DNA of 7,971 bases from Microcaldota archaeon (GCA_030040335.1 JASHTX010000079.1:1-7971), one strand, 5' to 3'; shown: positions 1-6,368, numbered from the stretch's first letter. Translations and numbers: made by a program. Notes: generated from the letters alone by a model not told the origin.

Positions 1-2443
1 CGTTAGAAATGGCAACAGCCAGAAAGTTCCATGAGCTGTTGCTGATGCCGTAGCCGTAGTAATTGTTAGACCCTATCCTTAGGTTCTCGTCGCCGTTGCC
101 CGGCAAGCTTGCGAGCCCGCCTGTTCCGCTGCTCGGATGCAGCCACAGAGAGAACGCGTTGGTAGAAAACGAGTTGAAGACGCTATACCCAGGGCTGGAT
201 ATCGAGAGCTGGTTTGCTGGATCTACCCAGAGAGTGGCAGTGAATGCGGTAAGAGAGTTCTGGGTGAGGGGCGTATCTATTATGCTGTTACCTCCGTCGA
301 ACTGGGCTGAAATTACGCTTGTCGCGTTATTGCTCGCGCTTGTGTTGAGCGACGGAGTTACAAATGTCAGGCCTCCGTATATCGTCCCGTTGTTACCGTT
401 TCCGCTGTAGTCTCTGGCGTCGCCGCTCAGGGGCCACCAGCCAACGGCACTGCTCGCAGTTACAGGTTGCCCTCCAAGTCCTTCTAGATACAGGGCCAAT
501 ATCTGATTGGCCGTCAGAGCAGTGTTGTACGCCTGCACGTCGGCAAGCTGACCCTTGAAGAAATATTTGGCCGGGGTGAAGGAATCAGTGCCGAAATAGA
601 GCATGCTGGAAGTTATACTGCCGGAAAAGCCGCTTGATATCGAGTTGACCTCCATGCCGTTTATCGAGCAGTTCAGGTAGGTAGTGGGGCTGGGAACCCA
701 GGTGACCGCAGCCTCGTACCAGGTATTGTTCGATAGGGGAGGCGTGGTGCAGGTCTCGCCCATGGTGTTGAAGCTTAGCGCAAGAGCGGGTGTGATATAT
801 GCCTCGAGGCCCGTGGTACTAGTCACCGGATTTCCTATGCCAAAGATTCTCTGGTTGGCGGCAAGCGCAGAGGTCTTGAACCAGAAAGACCAGGTTTGAG
901 TTGTCATCTGCAGGGAGGTGGACTTGGGTACGAAGACGTAGCTGTTCTGGCCATTGAGGCCTGCAACGTAATTCTGGTTCGCCCACCAAGCGTAACTCAG
1001 CAGATTGCCTGTGTTTGCGTGCCCGCTTACATCATAGGCGAGGCCCCCCTGGTCCAATCCCAGCGGCCACCACCCGACAAGGCTTCCTTGTATAGACGAG
1101 TTGCCGTTGTATGCCGTGATTCTTACGGGTGCCTGGCCATTCACACCCTCCTGCGTAAGGAACATCGTTGCTATGCCATTCGCGTTTGTTGTAGCAGAAG
1201 CCTCCTGCTGGCCTGTAGTGAAGTTGCCAAGGGTAGTCTCAAAGCCCACGAGCGTACCTGAAAGCGGGCTCCCGAGCTGGTTTCTTACCTTTGCGAAGAT
1301 TTCGGAGACCGTTGGGAATATGATGGGCCCGGTATTGGCGGCGTTGTTCTTGTTGCTGCTGTAGTCGTTGGTATCCCCGTTGAGCGGATACCAGCCCACC
1401 ACGTTGGAAGGCAGTATCGGGGATGCGGTTATGCCGTTGCTATAAAGGGCTGTTACCTGGCCTGATGAGAGTGATGCGTTGTAGAGCTGAAGGTTTGATA
1501 TGAGCCCCGAGTAGTATGTTGTTGAACCCGAGGTTTTCTCGCCAATGAGGAAGTTGTTGGTCGGATTTATGGGAAAGGTAGTGGATCCGCTGGAGGTCGC
1601 AGAGAGTACCCCGTTTATGTAGAGGGTGGTCACGCCATTCACCGAGTGCACCATTACAAGATGTGTCCATACGCCGGATACGAGGCTACCGCCGTATGTT
1701 GCAAGGGCGTCGATACTCCCGTCATCGAACTCGGCGTCAACCTGCCCTCCGGACTGCACGTACAGGTCATAACCCAAAGAGCCATAGCCACCCTTTGTAA
1801 AGACCGGCTCCAAGATCGTGTTGGACGATGGATCTATCCATACAGAAACTGAGAAACCGAGGGCATTCGGATTAAGTGCGTTTGCATTTGGGCCAGGGCC
1901 GGACTGCAGATAGCTATTCACTCCGTTGAAGAGCGCGGCGTGCTCGACCTGAGTGGAAGCGCTTACGTTGCTGGCCAGGCCGGCGTTTGCAGGACATGCG
2001 TAATCTACGCATATGATTCCGAGCGAGTTTTGTATATAGATCGTGCCGTTTGCTATCGGCAGGATGTAGTAGTTGGTATTCTGCTGCAGAAATGAGCTGT
2101 TGGAAACTATATCCTTCACCGAACTGTAGGCTACGGCCTGTATTATGGACTGGCCGACCGTCCCGTTTACTATCACCGCCCCGTTCTTCGTCAACAGGAG
2201 CTTGTAGTTCAATGACCCTATTACCGTTGTTATCGGCACTATGGCCGTGTAGCCGTTGCCTGACTGCAGCGCCCTGTCCAACTGCTCCGAGACGCTCTGC
2301 GCAACCAACTGCTCCTGTGAGAAGACCTGGTTGCTCAAGGTCTGCGCGCGCTGGGTCGCTATCAGGGCGAAAATGAACATGAAAACGATTAGTACGAAAG
2401 AGAAGAGAAGCATGAATTCCAACGCTATCTGCAGCTTCCTCAC
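1..2443 (-). CDS. Pilin-like LamG/Ig-domain surface adhesin (3' end beyond window)
   Basis: A single open frame reads from a GTG start to the left edge: 814 codons without a stop, so the C-terminus is missing. An in-frame TAA at 2450-2452 fixes the start at this GTG, with an SD-like GGGTG 9 nt upstream. The N-terminus (MRKLQIALEF) is an archaeal class III (type IV pilin-like) signal: short basic stretch, probable cleavage before Gln5, Glu at +5, then a hydrophobic helix to about residue 29. A pilin-like stalk follows (30-165, with Cys145 and Cys150). Then come a LamG/concanavalin-like domain (168-337), an orphan GWYPL header (350-371), an Ig-like Big_1-type domain (376-446), a second LamG (457-655), another header (668-690) and a third LamG (711 onward). 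More than ten N-x-S/T sequons are present, consistent with glycosylation. I infer a surface or pilus-borne adhesin that binds carbohydrate or protein; the ligand is unknown. It is last in the operon, 6 nt after the small pilin-like gene. Confidence 0.88.
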   Translation of the reverse strand, partial: MRKLQIALEFMLLFSFVLIVFMFIFALIATQRAQTLSNQVFSQEQLVAQSVSEQLDRALQSGNGYTAIVPITTVIGSLNYKLLLTKNGAVIVNGTVGQSIIQAVAYSSVKDIVSNSSFLQQNTNYYILPIANGTIYIQNSLGIICVDYACPANAGLASNVSASTQVEHAALFNGVNSYLQSGPGPNANALNPNALGFSVSVWIDPSSNTILEPVFTKGGYGSLGYDLYVQSGGQVDAEFDDGSIDALATYGGSLVSGVWTHLVMVHSVNGVTTLYINGVLSATSSGSTTFPINPTNNFLIGEKTSGSTTYYSGLISNLQLYNASLSSGQVTALYSNGITASPILPSNVVGWYPLNGDTNDYSSNKNNAANTGPIIFPTVSEIFAKVRNQLGSPLSGTLVGFETTLGNFTTGQQEASATTNANGIATMFLTQEGVNGQAPVRITAYNGNSSIQGSLVGWWPLGLDQGGLAYDVSGHANTGNLLSYAWWANQNYVAGLNGQNSYVFVPKSTSLQMTTQTWSFWFKTSALAANQRIFGIGNPVTSTTGLEAYITPALALSFNTMGETCTTPPLSNNTWYEAAVTWVPSPTTYLNCSINGMEVNSISSGFSGSITSSMLYFGTDSFTPAKYFFKGQLADVQAYNTALTANQILALYLEGLGGQPVTASSAVGWWPLSGDARDYSGNGNNGTIYGGLTFVTPSLNTSASNNATSVISAQFDGGNSIIDTPLTQNSLTAFTATLWVDPANQLSISSPGYSVFNSFSTNAFSLWLHPSSGTGGLASLPGNGDENLRIGSNNYYGYGISNSSWNFLAVAISN

Positions 2444-2449
2444 AGTAAT

Positions 2450-2905
2450 TTACACCCTTGGCGTCATGTAAACACAGGGTACGTTAGTGTTGCTGGGGCA
2501 GGATGAATACGCTGTCACGTTTATCAGATATGTGCCTGTCGAAGCCACGCCGCCGAGGCTGCCACTCACGTTGACCGGAGTGTAGGAGGTGACGTAGCTC
2601 AACCCTGTCGGCGAGTTAAGGACAAATATTATCTCGTGCCCGACCGTGTTGTTCACGTTGCCGACGTAGATGAACCTCACGTTCGGAGGCACCTGCAGCA
2701 GGACGAGCTGCATCGCGGGAGGGCCCTCGCTGCCCACGAGCGTGGCTATGCTCGCGAGCTTGCTCGACGCCTGCTGGGACTCTATGGAAGTGAGCGAGGT
2801 GTTGGCGCTGGCGAGCTGGATGAATGCGATTATGACAAGCGGCATGAGGATGGCAAGCCCGAAAGCGAGAGTGACGAGGAGCTCGAAGCTTGACTGAAGG
2901 CGCAT
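2450..2905 (-). CDS. Small type IV pilin-like protein
   Basis: About 151 residues. It begins MRLQSSFEL: a short basic leader, probable cleavage before Gln4, Glu at +5, then a hydrophobic helix (about 9-33). This is the same plan as the next gene (MRKL then Q-x-x-x-E). The mature part is a small beta-rich domain with two cysteines near the C-terminus (136 and 144), which could form a disulfide, and several N-x-S/T sequons. By family it should be processed by a prepilin peptidase of the PibD/EppA/FlaK type and assembled in or anchored to the membrane. I chose the ATG at 2905 because GGAG sits 9 nt upstream and the leader then matches its neighbour. The ATG at 2920, which overlaps the CBS gene by 11 nt, would add five residues (MENRK) and is almost as likely. 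It is the middle gene of the operon. I see no signature of a specific pilin subfamily. Confidence 0.78.
   Translation of the reverse strand: MRLQSSFELLVTLAFGLAILMPLVIIAFIQLASANTSLTSIESQQASSKLASIATLVGSEGPPAMQLVLLQVPPNVRFIYVGNVNNTVGHEIIFVLNSPTGLSYVTSYTPVNVSGSLGGVASTGTYLINVTAYSSCPSNTNVPCVYMTPRV
2453..2457 (-). promoter_or_regulatory. SD-like ribosome binding site for the LamG adhesin gene
   Basis: GGGTG on the minus strand lies 9 nt before the GTG start at 2443 and overlaps the last codons of the preceding gene. Together with the in-frame stop it supports the GTG start and coupled translation. The match to the archaeal GGAGGTGA consensus is partial. Confidence 0.35.
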
Positions 2906-2909
2906 CTTC

Positions 2910-4037
2910 CTATTCTCCATAATATCTTTCCGACAACCTCTTTTTGCTCACGGCAAAATCCTTCTGCTCCTTGACCCGCTTGTAGACCTTGTCCAGCAGG
3001 TCGGTCATGGTGCTGTCAAGGCTGTAGCCGGTTGCGTGCGCGAAGACGGTGCCCTTCTTTGCCAGCGAGAGCCTCGCCTTCAGCTCGTAGTTCCTCTCCC
3101 TTGATCTCTTAACGTTTATCGAGGCGTAGTCCACCTCCAGGCGCTCGAACTTGTCTATCTTCTCCACAAGCCTGTCCATCGCGGCCCTTATCGAGTCCTC
3201 GGATTCCCTGGTGTAATCGTCAAGGCCTGATATTATGACCTTGCTCTGGGTCTTGGCAGTTGCAGCAGCGGCGGCCTCTATCACGTCCCTGGCCGTAAGC
3301 ACGCCCACTGGTCTCGGCCCTCTGGTCACCACCAGTGACGATACGCGTTTCTCAAGCATCTGCCTTATCGCATCTTCCACATAGCTGTTGTAGTCGGTCG
3401 TGTACACAGATGTCTTCATCGTGCTCCTTACGGGTATGTTGGCAGGTGAATACGAATATGATTTCTTTTCAGGCAGCCTGTCGCGCGGCTTGGCAAACAT
3501 GTCAGAGATGTCTCCTTGGGACAGCAGACCGGCAAGTTTCTCGTTATCCAGCACCGCGAGCTTGGTCACGTGGTTCTTGTCCATGGCGGTCATGGCCTGG
3601 GCTATGTTCGAGTCAGAGTCTATCGACACGAGCGGAGCAGACATTGCCTCGTTCGCCCTTGCCTTGGAGAGCACGTGGAGGGAGAGTATTGTGCTGAGTA
3701 CCACGCTGCGCGTGACAACGCCTGTTATTTTGTCACCTTCTTGGTACGGCAGAGCCTTGGCTCCTGATTCGTGGAAGTAGCTTATCAACCTGCCCAGGGA
3801 CGTCTCGGGATCAAGCACCGGCAGCTTTCTTGCGAACTTCCCTATGGCTGCTTTTTGCTTGAGATCGAGCGACTTGAGAGCCCTGTTGGCGAAAATCGAG
3901 CGGTAATCTACCATGCCGTAGTATTCCCTGCTCCTTGTTATCACAACAGCGCCGAGTCTCTTGACCTTGTCAAGCGCCTCGGTCACTGGAGTTTTGTAGT
4001 CGTAAAAAACGGTTTCTGAAACGAACTCCTTTGGCAT
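2910..4037 (-). CDS. Four-CBS-domain protein with C-terminal HPF/RaiA-like ribosome-hibernation domain
   Basis: 375 residues, complete. Four CBS repeats form two Bateman modules, at about 8-60, 67-122, 130-183 and 204-256. Typical CBS strand ends are visible, such as KITGVVTRSVV, KLAGLLSQGDI and PVGVLTARDVI. CBS pairs usually bind adenine nucleotides such as AMP or ATP. Residues 265-358 resemble the S30AE/HPF-RaiA fold: VIISGLDDYTRES, a helix with LVEKIDKFERLEVDYASI, a strand RNYELKARLSL, and a helix ending LLDKVYKRVKEQK. The domain order suggests a nucleotide-gated factor acting on the small ribosomal subunit under energy stress. The HPF assignment comes from pattern recognition and was not checked by a profile search. 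No signal peptide or membrane segment is seen, so it should be cytosolic. The ATG at 4037 is the only usable start; a TATA-like box lies about 41 nt upstream. It is first in an apparent operon with two pilin-like genes. Confidence 0.85.
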   Translation of the reverse strand: MPKEFVSETVFYDYKTPVTEALDKVKRLGAVVITRSREYYGMVDYRSIFANRALKSLDLKQKAAIGKFARKLPVLDPETSLGRLISYFHESGAKALPYQEGDKITGVVTRSVVLSTILSLHVLSKARANEAMSAPLVSIDSDSNIAQAMTAMDKNHVTKLAVLDNEKLAGLLSQGDISDMFAKPRDRLPEKKSYSYSPANIPVRSTMKTSVYTTDYNSYVEDAIRQMLEKRVSSLVVTRGPRPVGVLTARDVIEAAAAATAKTQSKVIISGLDDYTRESEDSIRAAMDRLVEKIDKFERLEVDYASINVKRSRERNYELKARLSLAKKGTVFAHATGYSLDSTMTDLLDKVYKRVKEQKDFAVSKKRLSERYYGE

Positions 4038-4070
4038 CGTCTCGAATAGGGCTGGCGCAAAATCACCTTT

Positions 4071-4086
4071 CGTTTTAAATAATAAG
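4071..4086. promoter_or_regulatory. Palindromic TATA-like box shared by divergent CBS gene and tRNA-Cys
   Basis: CGTTTTAAATAATAAG contains the self-complementary core TTTAAA. Its centre lies about 31 nt before the tRNA on the plus strand and about 41 nt before the CBS start codon on the minus strand. Both distances suit an archaeal TATA box followed by a short leader. The TATA-like assignment is by sequence and spacing only. Confidence 0.5.
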
Positions 4087-4109
4087 TATAAGGTTAAATA
4101 ACATATTGC

Positions 4110-4180
4110 GCCAGGATGGCAGATCGGCTATGCGGTCGCCTGCAGAGCGGCAAAGGGGGGTTCGACTCCCCCTCCTGGCT
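4110..4180 (+). tRNA. tRNA-Cys (GCA)
   Basis: A complete 71-nt cloverleaf. The acceptor stem GCCAGGA pairs with TCCTGGC. The D-arm stem GCA/TGC (4119-4121 with 4131-4133) carries a G13·A22 mismatch. The anticodon stem GTCGC pairs with GCGGC around the loop CTGCAGA, giving anticodon GCA at 4142-4144. The variable loop has four bases, and the T arm is GGGGG/CCCCC around TTCGACT. The discriminator base is U73, the cysteine identity base. CCA is not encoded and there is no intron. A TATA-like box lies upstream. A 12-nt copy of its 3' end recurs at 4970-4981. Confidence 0.95.
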
Positions 4181-4201
4181 CTTACAAACGGAACTGAAGC
4201 A

Positions 4202-4211
4202 AAAGTATAAG
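4202..4211 (+). promoter_or_regulatory. TATA-like box for the plus-strand Rossmann-like gene
   Basis: AAAGTATAAG is centred about 37 nt before the ATG at 4244. Transcription would start about 10 nt before the codon, giving a very short leader. No SD motif is visible before this ATG, which fits leaderless or near-leaderless translation. Confidence 0.45.
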
Positions 4212-4243
4212 TACCGAGCCGGATTTATTACCAGCATATTTCT

Positions 4244-4930
4244 ATGTCCGTAGAAGGTACCATCCAGACCAAATCCAAGCCTCGAGAGGGTACTGGGCAG
4301 CGGATGGAAGTAATAAAGATAATCGAGCGTTCAAACAGGAGACGGAGGTACAATTGGGGTACTGTGGCGTTGAGAACCTTCAGAGATGAGATATATCGAC
4401 CAAAGGCGGTGCTCTATCCCTACAGCAGCACACACGTCACTCCGGCAACTGTTTTTGGGAGGGATTCCGTCACTTTTCTAGACAGCGATTCTCTAAGCAT
4501 AGCAAAGTTGCAGGAAGCAGGCTTGAAGACCGCCCATTCTGATGTGAGAGCCTTTGATCCTAAGGGTGAGAAATATGACCTTATGCTCTTCCTGCAGCCT
4601 GAACTGGGCACAAGACACGTAATACCGCATCTTACAGACAAGGGGTATGTACTCACTAATGTTGGAGATTACAGCGCCGAAGAGCTGCTCTTTGAAGTAG
4701 GAGGATTTGCCCTTTTGGGCCACATGGGGTGGAGAACAGGCAAGCTCTCAAAGAATTTCGATACGATACTGCCCTTATTGCGGAAGAGCTGGGAAAAGTA
4801 TCAACAAGCGAGAGAAGCATTCGAAAAGAACGGGATAGACTTTGAGGATGTAAAAAGATTTTTTCCCAGCATTGACATTGTCAAAACGCAGGATCTTCGT
4901 AATATTCTTGTACTCAGGAAAGAAACGTGA
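4244..4930 (+). CDS. Divergent Rossmann-fold protein, possibly methyltransferase-like
   Basis: 228 residues, the only protein gene on the plus strand. The first ~50 residues are basic (NRRRR at 31-35). The core then alternates strands and helices in the order of a class I SAM-methyltransferase: AVLYPYSSTHVTPATVF (55-71) where motif I would be, SVTFLDSD (75-82) ending in an acidic pair as in the ribose-binding strand, HSDVRAFDP (98-106), YDLMLFLQPE (111-120) as strand 4, and LTDKGYVLTNVG (130-141) as strand 5. The glycine-rich GxGxG loop is absent, replaced by PYSSTHVTP, so SAM binding is doubtful. The last ~60 residues are helical and charged. Substrate unknown. Met21 is an alternative start. 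By eye the gene is AT-richer than its neighbours. It lies between tRNA-Cys and a short copy of that tRNA's 3' end. The coding call is firm; the fold assignment is tentative. Confidence 0.75.
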   Translation: MSVEGTIQTKSKPREGTGQRMEVIKIIERSNRRRRYNWGTVALRTFRDEIYRPKAVLYPYSSTHVTPATVFGRDSVTFLDSDSLSIAKLQEAGLKTAHSDVRAFDPKGEKYDLMLFLQPELGTRHVIPHLTDKGYVLTNVGDYSAEELLFEVGGFALLGHMGWRTGKLSKNFDTILPLLRKSWEKYQQAREAFEKNGIDFEDVKRFFPSIDIVKTQDLRNILVLRKET

Positions 4931-4931
4931 G

Positions 4932-4950
4932 CTTTTTTGCTTCAAAAAAG
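4932..4950 (+). terminator. T-run/hairpin terminator after the plus-strand gene
   Basis: Directly after the TGA stop there is CTTTTTTG, a 3-nt loop, and the complementary CAAAAAAG. The T-run alone matches archaeal intrinsic termination; the A/T-only stem is probably incidental. Confidence 0.5.
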
Positions 4951-4969
4951 GCAACCTCGGTTGTCTCAG

Positions 4970-4981
4970 CCCCTCCTGGCT
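4970..4981 (+). repeat. 12-nt direct repeat of the tRNA-Cys 3' end
   Basis: CCCCTCCTGGCT is identical to positions 4169-4180: the last T-stem bases, the 3' acceptor strand and the discriminator of tRNA-Cys. The identity stops on both sides. The two copies bracket the lone plus-strand gene in the same orientation, as an att pair would. No integrase gene is present. Confidence 0.5.
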
Positions 4982-4994
4982 TCGCTCAGCCTGA

Positions 4995-5025
4995 TAAAAA
5001 GGAAAAGAAAAAGAAAAAAACAAAA
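4995..5025 (-). terminator. Poly-T tract terminating the minus-strand membrane-protein gene
   Basis: On the minus strand a run of four T-stretches separated by single or double C begins about 9 nt after the TAG stop at 5034-5036. This is the usual form of an archaeal U-tract terminator. With the plus-strand T-run at 4933-4938 it forms a convergent terminator region. Confidence 0.6.
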
Positions 5026-5033
5026 TCCTCAGT

Positions 5034-5408
5034 CTACATGCTGGACTTCATTGCGCCGATGTAAGTCAGCAGGAAGCCAAGCAGCGCCCACCAGTAGAAG
5101 CCAGTTCCTCCGGTCAGTATCACGAAGGTTATGGCGCCCCACATGGTGAAGTTCCACATCAGCTTGTGTTTCATGTCGGGGTCGGGAGGGTTCATTCCCA
5201 TCAGCGATCCTATGCTCATGAAGAAGAGAGAGACCGCACAGAACAGAGCCGCCGCTATAACAAGCGGTCCCAGAAACTGCGCTGCCGAGACCCATGGACC
5301 CAAACCGTAGCCGCCCGAGTACCAGGCGAAGTAGACATACAGGTAGACAAGCGCGCCTATGAAAGTCAAGGCTCCGCCTATCTGGTTCGAACCTTTCATC
5401 TTTGCCAT
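5034..5408 (-). CDS. Uncharacterised four-helix membrane protein
   Basis: 124 residues from the ATG at 5408. Four hydrophobic segments are visible: about 10-30, 41-70, 83-100 and 104-120. Between the second and third is a short polar loop with a PPDPDMKHK motif (74-82). No signal peptide, catalytic motif or transporter signature is seen, and I do not recognise the family. A TATA-like box at 5439-5450 places transcription start about 10 nt before this ATG. That favours it over the upstream ATG at 5477, which would overlap the preceding kinase gene and add a hydrophilic leader unlike the rest of the protein. Met4 is a further alternative start. The gene follows the ROK gene on the same strand but seems able to be transcribed alone. 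A poly-T terminator follows. Confidence 0.75.
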   Translation of the reverse strand: MAKMKGSNQIGGALTFIGALVYLYVYFAWYSGGYGLGPWVSAAQFLGPLVIAAALFCAVSLFFMSIGSLMGMNPPDPDMKHKLMWNFTMWGAITFVILTGGTGFYWWALLGFLLTYIGAMKSSM

Positions 5409-5438
5409 CCTACCACTGGAATCACATAAGAAGCAAAG

Positions 5439-5450
5439 GTTTTTAAAGCC
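5439..5450 (-). promoter_or_regulatory. TATA-like box for the four-helix membrane protein
   Basis: On the minus strand GGCTTTAAAAAC lies just after the ROK stop codon (5452-5454) and about 36 nt before the ATG at 5408. This spacing predicts a leader of about 10 nt and supports the shorter start. Confidence 0.5.
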
Positions 5451-5451
5451 G

Positions 5452-6360
5452 TCAGAGGAAGTCGGCAACCGCACCATATAGCGCAGTCTCGGTGCCGAGA
5501 GACGTGAGGGCTATTTTTGGAACCTTGTTGAGCCTGGAAGTATACTTCTTTATGTGCCTGAGCACCGGGCCCATAAGCTGCCCCTGCAGCTCCATGGCCA
5601 GGCTTCCGCCCAGGATTATGATCTGCGGGTCGTAGATCTCGGTTATGTTCGCTATCCCTATGGTGTTGAGCCTCCCTATCTCCTCCACAATCTTTTTGGC
5701 TATCCTGTCGCTCTTCGCAAGCCTGAAGACGTCCCTGAAGCCCAGGTTCTTCACCTTCCTGAGCGCAGAATCCTTGCCCGCGTATTTCGTGTCAAGAAGA
5801 TGTTTTGTGAATACTGGTATGCCGTTTGCGGAGCAGAAGGCCTCCCAGTGGCCCTTCCTGCCGCAACCGCAGACCACGTCGCTGTTCACATCTATGACCG
5901 TATGCCCTATCTCGTGTGCGTCGCCGTTCTTGCCTATCAGGACCCTGTTGTCAAGGATCGTTCCGCACTCTATGCCCGCGCTCATGAGCACGTAGGCGAT
6001 ATCCTTGTAGCCCTTCGCAGCACCGAAGAGCTTCTCGCCGAGGGCGCATGCGATCGATATGTCCGTCAGGAAGACGGGAACCTTGTAGCGCTTCTCCAGG
6101 ATCTTGACTATGTGCAGGTTCTTTATCCCGAGGCTCCTGGACCTGCGCACTATGCCCTGATTCGCGTAAAGCAGTCCGGGAAAAGCGACACCGATGCCCT
6201 CGTAGCCCTTAAGCTTGTCGACATGCTTGAATACCTGCTCGAGCACCGCTTTGCGATCGGTCAGATCCCTGTACGTCAGCCTCACGCGCCCGGTCTCGAG
6301 GTCGGCCCAGCCTATCGTGGTATGCAGTTCCCCGACCGCTATTCCGACTGCTTTTGTCAT
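5452..6360 (-). CDS. ROK-family sugar kinase homologue with altered active site
   Basis: 302 residues, the usual ROK length. ROK enzymes phosphorylate hexoses or amino-sugars with ATP; others are repressors. Family landmarks: GIGVAFPGLL (55-64), VPVF...ALGE (94-109), AHEIGHTVID (148-157), a zinc-binding-type cluster CGCGRKGHWE (164-173) and IIILGGSLA (247-255). Several key positions differ. The N-terminal DxGGTK phosphate-binding motif reads AVGELH (9-14 region). The catalytic END-type motif reads LTDIS (98-102), with Asp shifted one place in an ungapped alignment. The glycine-rich GTGIGGG reads SAGIECG. The third zinc Cys is His171. The N-terminal DNA-binding helix-turn-helix of ROK repressors is absent. 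It may be a divergent kinase or an inactive sugar-binding homologue. The ATG at 6360 is preceded by GAGG at 8 nt; a longer frame to 6453 would overlap the upstream gene and lacks ROK similarity. Likely co-transcribed with the PH/zinc-ribbon gene, 11 nt upstream. Confidence 0.85.
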   Translation of the reverse strand: MTKAVGIAVGELHTTIGWADLETGRVRLTYRDLTDRKAVLEQVFKHVDKLKGYEGIGVAFPGLLYANQGIVRRSRSLGIKNLHIVKILEKRYKVPVFLTDISIACALGEKLFGAAKGYKDIAYVLMSAGIECGTILDNRVLIGKNGDAHEIGHTVIDVNSDVVCGCGRKGHWEAFCSANGIPVFTKHLLDTKYAGKDSALRKVKNLGFRDVFRLAKSDRIAKKIVEEIGRLNTIGIANITEIYDPQIIILGGSLAMELQGQLMGPVLRHIKKYTSRLNKVPKIALTSLGTETALYGAVADFL

Positions 6361-6368
6361 CTTCAACG

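Noticed and set aside
63..2471. Several plus-strand and short minus-strand open frames in the left 2.4 kb
   Set aside because: All overlap the continuous minus-strand adhesin frame. Their translations are low in recognisable structure, while the adhesin frame shows LamG and Ig-like domains throughout.
4951..4992. Short GC hairpins (GGCAACC/GGTTGTC and GGCT/AGCC) as a structured RNA
   Set aside because: The stems are short, and they lie in a convergent terminator region. There is no known RNA family pattern.
5034..5477. Longer membrane-protein start at 5477 (147 residues)
   Set aside because: It would begin inside the ROK gene and upstream of the TATA-like box. The extra residues are hydrophilic and unlike the rest.
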